Shown here piece by piece: positions 60,211-64,000 of a DNA stretch of 64,000 bases. This stretch comes from Prostheceraeus crozeri (lineage: Eukaryota; Platyhelminthes; Polycladida; Euryleptidae). Position 1 is the stretch's first letter. Every line of letters begins with the position of its first letter. The notes under the pieces were generated by a model. It saw only the letters and a program-made list of their open reading frames with translations, was not told the origin of the DNA and ran no database searches. The stretch lies in contig CAJQUW010001098.1 in the NCBI GenBank assembly GCA_907163375.1, forward strand, positions 124,001 to 188,000, read 5' to 3'. The translations under genes and the position numbers were made by a program.

Positions 60211-61383
60211 ATGCCGAAATACAATAATATGAAGACCAGTTTCAAACTGTGTCAATGCCGGAAGGTATTCCGAGCTGACGCCTTCAAAAAGCACGCTTGT
60301 ACTAACAAGAAACAGATAGGGGTCGCTCGCTACTATTGCGGAGTCCACAAAGTCAGTCGCTTAAGTGAGCGGCTGGAGGATTGGCACTCACAACACAGCG
60401 AGTGTCAAACAGGCGAAGTAGGCGAAGAAGAACGGAGTTCACTCTTCGCCACTGAGCTCCGTTCTTTAGAGCTACAATCTGCCAACGAGCAAGAACGGAG
60501 TTCACTCTTCACCACTGAGGCCACTGAGCTACAATCCGCCATTGAAGCGATTGCCGCTGTATCCTCGCTTAGTAGCGAGAGTTCGCTGACCAGCAGCGAT
60601 AGTGAGGAGGAGGAGGGAGAGCTACAGTCGCAACTTATCAAGGACGTCGACCTCGATCGCGAGACCCCTACAGCCGTAACTGTGAGTGGAATTGCAACAC
60701 AATGTCGCAATTTTGTCAAGCGCCCGCCGGTGATCGCCGAACGGGATAGATTAAAGAAAGAGGCGGAGAAGTTGAAGGAGGAGGCCTTCTCATACAAGGC
60801 AAAGTATGAGGACCTAAAGAACGTGGCCGGAGAGATGAAGAAGGTGAAGGAGAGATTAAGCGAGCGGGATGGCGAGTTGGAGCAGGAGAGGCTCAAGACT
60901 CTCGAGGGGAAAGCCAGAGAAGAGGCTTTGCTAGCAGAGAGGGAAAGTAGGGAGAAGGAGATACGAAGGTTGAAGGAGGAAGTGGAGAGACTCCGTGTGC
61001 AGATGGCTAAGGTTGTCGAGACGAACCACGAGCTGCACCGTTCGGCGCAGCTGGTGGATCGCGATCGAAGGGTGCGTTCCAGTCGTCTGCACATCCCTAT
61101 TAGAAAGGGGAGAGTAGCAGAAACTCCTCTCTTGTACGAGCGTGGAAGAGGGGAGAAATGCTACTCTCGGGTGAAGAAAGGGGTGGAGTGTCTACACTTC
61201 ACCTTCGATCATCGTGATCCGATCTCGAATTTCCTTTATGAGGAAGCGTCCGAGAAGATCTGTAAGTAAAAATGACTAAATTGATATGTAAGATGATAAC
61301 TCACTACTTCTTTCTTTACAGACATCCAAGAGAAGCGACCACCCGCCCCGTTGCCGGAGCCGCAGTCGAAACAACAAGCCTGA
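60211..61383 (+). CDS. 370-aa zinc-ligand and coiled-coil protein, two coding exons, unknown function
   Basis: Coding exons are 60211-61261 and 61322-61383, separated by a 60-nt intron (GTAAGT; TTTCTTTACAG). Splicing changes the C-terminus to a proline/glutamine-rich tail; unspliced RNA stops at once. The ATG lies two bases after the upstream acceptor. The N-terminus has a dense set of possible zinc ligands (C14, C16, H28, C30, C43, H46, H59, H62, C65). Residues 74-112 contain two copies of an ERSSLF.TE..ELQSA unit. Residues 118-136 are serine/acidic. About 176-275 is a strong Lys/Glu coiled coil, then a basic patch (RDRRVRSSR). GC content is clearly above the surroundings. I do not recognise the family. 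A nuclear regulatory or scaffold protein of the element is plausible but unproved. Confidence 0.8.
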
Positions 61384-61573
61384 GTCCCTACCACACACCC
61401 CGAGAACGAACCATCGGCTCTCTTAAGGGCCACCATGGGGCAAGACATGATAGAACCTCCTCGCGGTTTGCCCTGGGCAGTCTTCGGACTGGCGAATACT
61501 ATCATTAAGTTGAATCTGCTATCAGTCAACTTGAACGTCGCAAATGAAGTTCGGTGTAATACTTCCTTTCGAC

Positions 61574-61760
61574 GGGTGTTCCTGTAAAGGGCGGCGGTGA
61601 AACCCGTAGCTATGTATACCGCAAGGGACATTCGGCAATGGTCAATCTTGTTAAACCTCTCTGCGTCATGTTTGCAAGTGATTGCCTCTGTCTCAACGTA
61701 GTATGCATTCGCGCCAGGGCGACATTTAGCCAACTGTCGAAGGTTGCCTAAAACTTTCCA
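61574..61760 (+). repeat. Non-coding module, copy B
   Basis: Second copy of the module at 59630-59830: GGGTGTTCCT (61574), GCAAGGGA (61621) and TCTCAACGTAG (61691), in order and at similar spacing. It lies in the 3' UTR of the 370-aa gene, so one primary transcript contains both copies. A 176-codon antisense frame overlaps it but is probably incidental. Confidence 0.6.
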
Positions 61761-62120
61761 TTGCATACGTTATGAGAACCATGAGTTCTACCTGTCTCTA
61801 TCAATGAGACGAATTGATGAATGGAATGAAATGGGAGGACACTCACGCGCCACACGCAACATAACACACTTCTCTCTTCCGTAGTCTAACAAGCTCTTTA
61901 CACATGGATCGCAGTCGATTGCTATCCCTGTATCAGAAGTGTAAGCTATCTTAATTTTATCTAACACTATTTCATCTACCATCATCGCCCATATGAAATG
62001 TTATAAGATTTACAAGTTAGACTAAGCGTGCTACTATTTCCAAATGAAAAAGTATACATGGTTAAATCATCCACTGAAGCCCCATTCAAGTAAGTCAGTA
62101 TGAAAGCAAAGATAATACGA

Positions 62121-62134
62121 AATAAACATTTATT
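62121..62134. terminator. Bidirectional polyadenylation signal
   Basis: AATAAACATTTATT carries AATAAA on the plus strand (62121-62126) and on the minus strand (62134-62129). The minus-strand signal overlaps the stop codon of the 151-aa gene; the plus-strand signal would end transcripts of the 370-aa gene. The convergent genes thus share one 14-bp palindrome. Confidence 0.7.
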
Positions 62135-62588
62135 ATGGCATGTATTTCAAAAGGTCTTCATCGTCAATATCGTCCCAGAGTCTGGCTTCACATAGATAAC
62201 AAAAACAGTTCAGTTGCTTTAATCGTTCTTCCACTGCAAGCCTCACTTTATCAATATACTCCCACTCTGCCATAGTTCGTGGCTGGGAGTTAGGGGTGTA
62301 CCACTCCCATAATTGGTGGAGGAATTTCGTGCTGGTGATCTCCATCACATCGTCAGTATCGTACTGGAGATACTTCCACCTCACGCCTGTTAAGTCGGGA
62401 CACTCCTTCTCACATACACTCTCCTCTTCCTCGTCCGCTGGTAATGATAACTTTCGTATATTGTCCAGTCGGTACACCTTCTCCACCTTCGCCTTTCTTG
62501 GTGCATTTGGTGTAACGAGCACCTTTGCTGATGTGCATGGAGAGGAGAACTCCAATGCGGTATTTGGTGTTGTTGGAGGACTTGTCAT
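62133..62588 (-). CDS. 151-aa acidic protein with C-terminal CxxC, unknown function
   Basis: Intact single-exon frame, divergent from the polymerase-like gene (225 bp between starts) and convergent with the 370-aa gene. The first third is proline/threonine/serine-rich and probably disordered. Then comes a basic patch (PRKAKVEK) and an acidic run (ADEEEESV). The last 80 residues look folded, with several tryptophans (VRWKYL, LWEWYT, AEWEYI). It ends with CFCYLC and an acidic tail (WDDIDDEDL). The CxxC could bind zinc together with C59 and C63 in the acidic region. It has no classic LxCxE. The stop overlaps its own AATAAA. The family is not recognised; a small early or regulatory protein is a guess from position. 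Confidence 0.7.
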   Translation of the reverse strand: MTSPPTTPNTALEFSSPCTSAKVLVTPNAPRKAKVEKVYRLDNIRKLSLPADEEEESVCEKECPDLTGVRWKYLQYDTDDVMEITSTKFLHQLWEWYTPNSQPRTMAEWEYIDKVRLAVEERLKQLNCFCYLCEARLWDDIDDEDLLKYMP

Positions 62589-62661
62589 GTTGTCTTTGAA
62601 ATGCTGACTTTGAATAATGATAACTTTAACATTTTTCTAATTCTAAAGTATACACAAGCAG

Positions 62662-62733
62662 CCAATCAGAATGAACATCCAATGAATGAAGAGAATGAAA
62701 GTATATAAGCAAAGTGACATTCATATCATTTCA
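62662..62733 (+). promoter_or_regulatory. CCAAT/TATA/initiator promoter of the polymerase-like gene
   Basis: CCAAT (62662-62666) lies about 69 nt before the predicted start, TATATAAG is at 62702-62709 and TCATTT begins at 62731, exactly 29 nt from the TATA start as in the 59123 promoter. The CCAAT box sits in the divergent interval and may also serve the minus-strand 151-aa gene, whose own TATA-like word (GTATAC, 62648-62653) is weaker. Confidence 0.75.
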
Positions 62734-62813
62734 TTTAATCTGTGAATCATACAAGTGACGAACGCACGATCTCTCTCTTTGACTATTATTCTGTCTGATC
62801 ATATTTCATTAAA

Positions 62814-64000
62814 ATGGTAAGTTAAAGATTTCCTCTCTCATCTCCCTCAAACGTGTGACTAATAGCATCTTCCTCAATTTCAGGCATCAACTTCATCACC
62901 AACGCCCTCTCTTCTCGAGGAAAGTTTAGAGTTATTGAGTCAAGGTAGGTTGTAACACTACACTGAGGCTTGAACAGAGATGATAGAATGATTTCTCTTT
63001 CAGGTGATGCGAGTTCCAGCTCAGAACTGTCGCGATATGGCAACGAGTGGGAATGTGCTGACTGTGGGCACATCTTCACGAGGAAATGGAATCTCACCCG
63101 ACACATCAAGCGAGGTGTTTGTCGACCTAAGCCGGCATCAATCTCCGAAGGTAGGGATGATTCTGTTAACGATGTCTCCTTTTCTTGCGACTTGTGCATT
63201 CAGTCTTTCGAGACACGTTTTGAACTATCTTCGCACAGACTTCAACATACACACACGAACGATACCTACACCAACGGTACCTCCTCTATCCGACTCACTG
63301 AGGTGTCCATAAATAATTTAGTGAGGAACTACCAGATGGACTCCTCAGAAACCATTGCTAACTTTGAGGAATGGTTTCATCAAAATTCATCATTGATAGA
63401 AGCGCTCTTCAACAATTTAGACAATTTTAGGATGAAGGCGCTCATCTATCTTAAAATAAAATATGTAAAAATCGACCACCATACTGGACAAATAATAGAG
63501 AGGTTAGAGTTTCACATACCCTCCTCTCCTGCAACCGAGGTTGTAGATTATGAGTCTTGGATAAATTTTCTAATCCAAGGATTAAAATTAAATATTGATA
63601 AATTTAACGAGCGCGATAGCGGTCTCATTTTTGACGGCATTGAGTCCGCCTTATTTAAAATCAGTCTATTAGGAAATCATAGTGGTCGAGGCTCCTTTAA
63701 ACTTCCAAAAAATTTAAAAAACAAAACAGCAGTCATCAATGTCGATTGCGAATCGCAATGTTTTAAATATGCTGTCCTCTCCATTCTCCACTATAATGAC
63801 ATCAATGCGAATCGAAATCGCACATATAGCTATAGGCAGTGGGAGAATGAATTAAACTTCGATGACTGTAATAGTGACGATATGAAAATTAAAGATATAG
63901 AAAAATTTGAAAAATTGAACAACATTAAAATAGTTCTCCATGTTTGGGAAAAAGGATTGAAGGGTGTGCGCTACAACTCGCGTTCGAGTTGTTATGAACG
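62814..64000 (+). CDS. N-terminus of a Polinton/adintovirus-like type-B DNA polymerase, truncated by the window
   Basis: Exons: 62814-62816 (ATG only), 62884-62944, and 63004 to the window end. Introns of 67 and 59 nt have GTAAGT and GTAGGT donors and TTTCAG acceptors, and the frame stays open for about 353 codons. Zinc finger 1 is C39, C42, H55, C61 (FTRKWNLTRH); finger 2 is C83, C86, H99, H103. Around 63756-63790 is a CFKYAVLS motif, then W-E-N-E-L-N near 63840-63855 and KFEKLN near 63903-63920. A C-F-x-(W/Y)-(A/S), (Y/W)-E-N-E-L and K-F-E-K-x-N series is, to my knowledge, typical of the N-terminal region of these polymerases. Exonuclease and polymerase motifs would lie beyond 64000, so catalysis cannot be judged. 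It would copy the element's DNA using a protein primer. Confidence 0.75.

Larger units (their letters stand above)
57140..64000 (+). mobile_element. Left end of an integrated virus-like element (Polinton/adintovirus-like), open at the right edge
   Basis: A nested tandem array leads into a compact block of three genes with short introns, matching promoters and overlapping 3' signals, unlike the sparse host DNA around it. The rightmost gene resembles the N-terminus of protein-primed type-B DNA polymerases carried by Polinton/Maverick and adintovirus-like elements. These usually carry integrase, packaging ATPase, protease and capsid genes too; none is inside the window, so the lineage is inferred from one gene plus organisation. 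The left boundary is approximate: base composition changes near 57130-57180. An array inside a long terminal inverted repeat would be typical, but the other terminus is not visible. Reading frames seen are intact, suggesting a young or active copy. Confidence 0.65.

Noticed and set aside
60405-61094. 229-codon antisense open frame inside the 370-aa gene
   Set aside because: Serine/leucine-rich mirror of the Lys/Glu coiled-coil codons on the other strand; a typical shadow frame.
61236-61766. 176-codon antisense open frame opposite the 3' end of the 370-aa gene
   Set aside because: It overlaps a well-supported spliced exon and module B, has no promoter or polyadenylation support, and its composition reads like the complement of the coding and UTR sequence.
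61788-61985. 65-codon minus-strand frame with a possible GTGAGT donor
   Set aside because: It lies past the polyadenylation signal of the only minus-strand gene nearby; no acceptor partner or domain was found.
57140-64000. Reading the block as a herpes-like or other large DNA virus
   Set aside because: No gene in the window points to those groups, whereas the polymerase N-terminal motifs point to Polinton/adintovirus-like elements. It cannot be fully excluded without the right flank.
1-64000. CRISPR arrays, riboswitches or operons
   Set aside because: Spliced genes, SINEs, LINEs and hAT elements show animal nuclear DNA; no prokaryotic structure was seen.

Overview
The window is nuclear DNA of an animal. 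Coding exons are short and sit between GT..AG introns. Intergenic space is AT-rich and crowded with hAT-type DNA transposons, non-LTR retrotransposon pieces, a tRNA-derived SINE and fold-back repeats. The protein families (CUB-like plus LDL-receptor class A, PAN-like plus C-type lectin) and the common TAGGCCTA and ACATGTACATGT words suggest an aquatic invertebrate, but the taxon cannot be fixed from the sequence. There are no prokaryotic features.

Layout. 1-8.4 kb: repeats, including two copies of a small hAT element with 8-bp target duplications, a tRNA-SINE and a palindrome cluster. 8.5-15.7 kb: a minus-strand host gene seen as three exons (signal peptide, CUB-like, LDLa), all joined in phase 1. 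17-21 kb: a deleted LINE and a decayed hAT transposase. 25.2-30.1 kb: three complete but non-coding hAT elements almost back to back, each with a recognisable 8-bp target duplication. 33.8-35.1 kb: a 1.33-kb inverted duplication. 36 and 51-53 kb: minus-strand LINE remains. 39.2-40.5 kb: a TA-flanked element with a reiterated sub-terminal motif. 47.4-48.2 kb: a complete single-exon secreted PAN-like/C-type lectin gene, minus strand.

The most interesting part is 57.1-64.0 kb. A pyrimidine/G-quadruplex tract and a nested tandem array (305-bp unit, nearly identical copies) are followed by a compact, virus-like gene block: a 370-aa zinc-ligand/coiled-coil protein (+), a 151-aa CxxC protein (-) and, running off the right edge, the N-terminus of a long protein (+) with two zinc fingers. 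That N-terminus resembles the N-terminal region of protein-primed type-B DNA polymerases of Polinton/Maverick/adintovirus-like elements. The two plus-strand genes share a promoter layout (TATATAAGC, then TCATTT 29 nt from the TATA start) and have introns placed against their start codons. The convergent pair ends at a 14-bp palindrome carrying AATAAA on both strands. A roughly 190-nt non-coding module occurs twice around the 370-aa gene. I read this as the left end of an integrated virus or giant self-replicating transposon; its polymerase core, any capsid genes and its right terminus lie outside the window.

The block works as one unit: the array is a probable terminal or regulatory region, the 370-aa gene reads toward the 151-aa gene, and the 151-aa gene and polymerase diverge from a shared 225-bp promoter interval with a CCAAT box. 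Functions of the 370-aa and 151-aa proteins are unknown.
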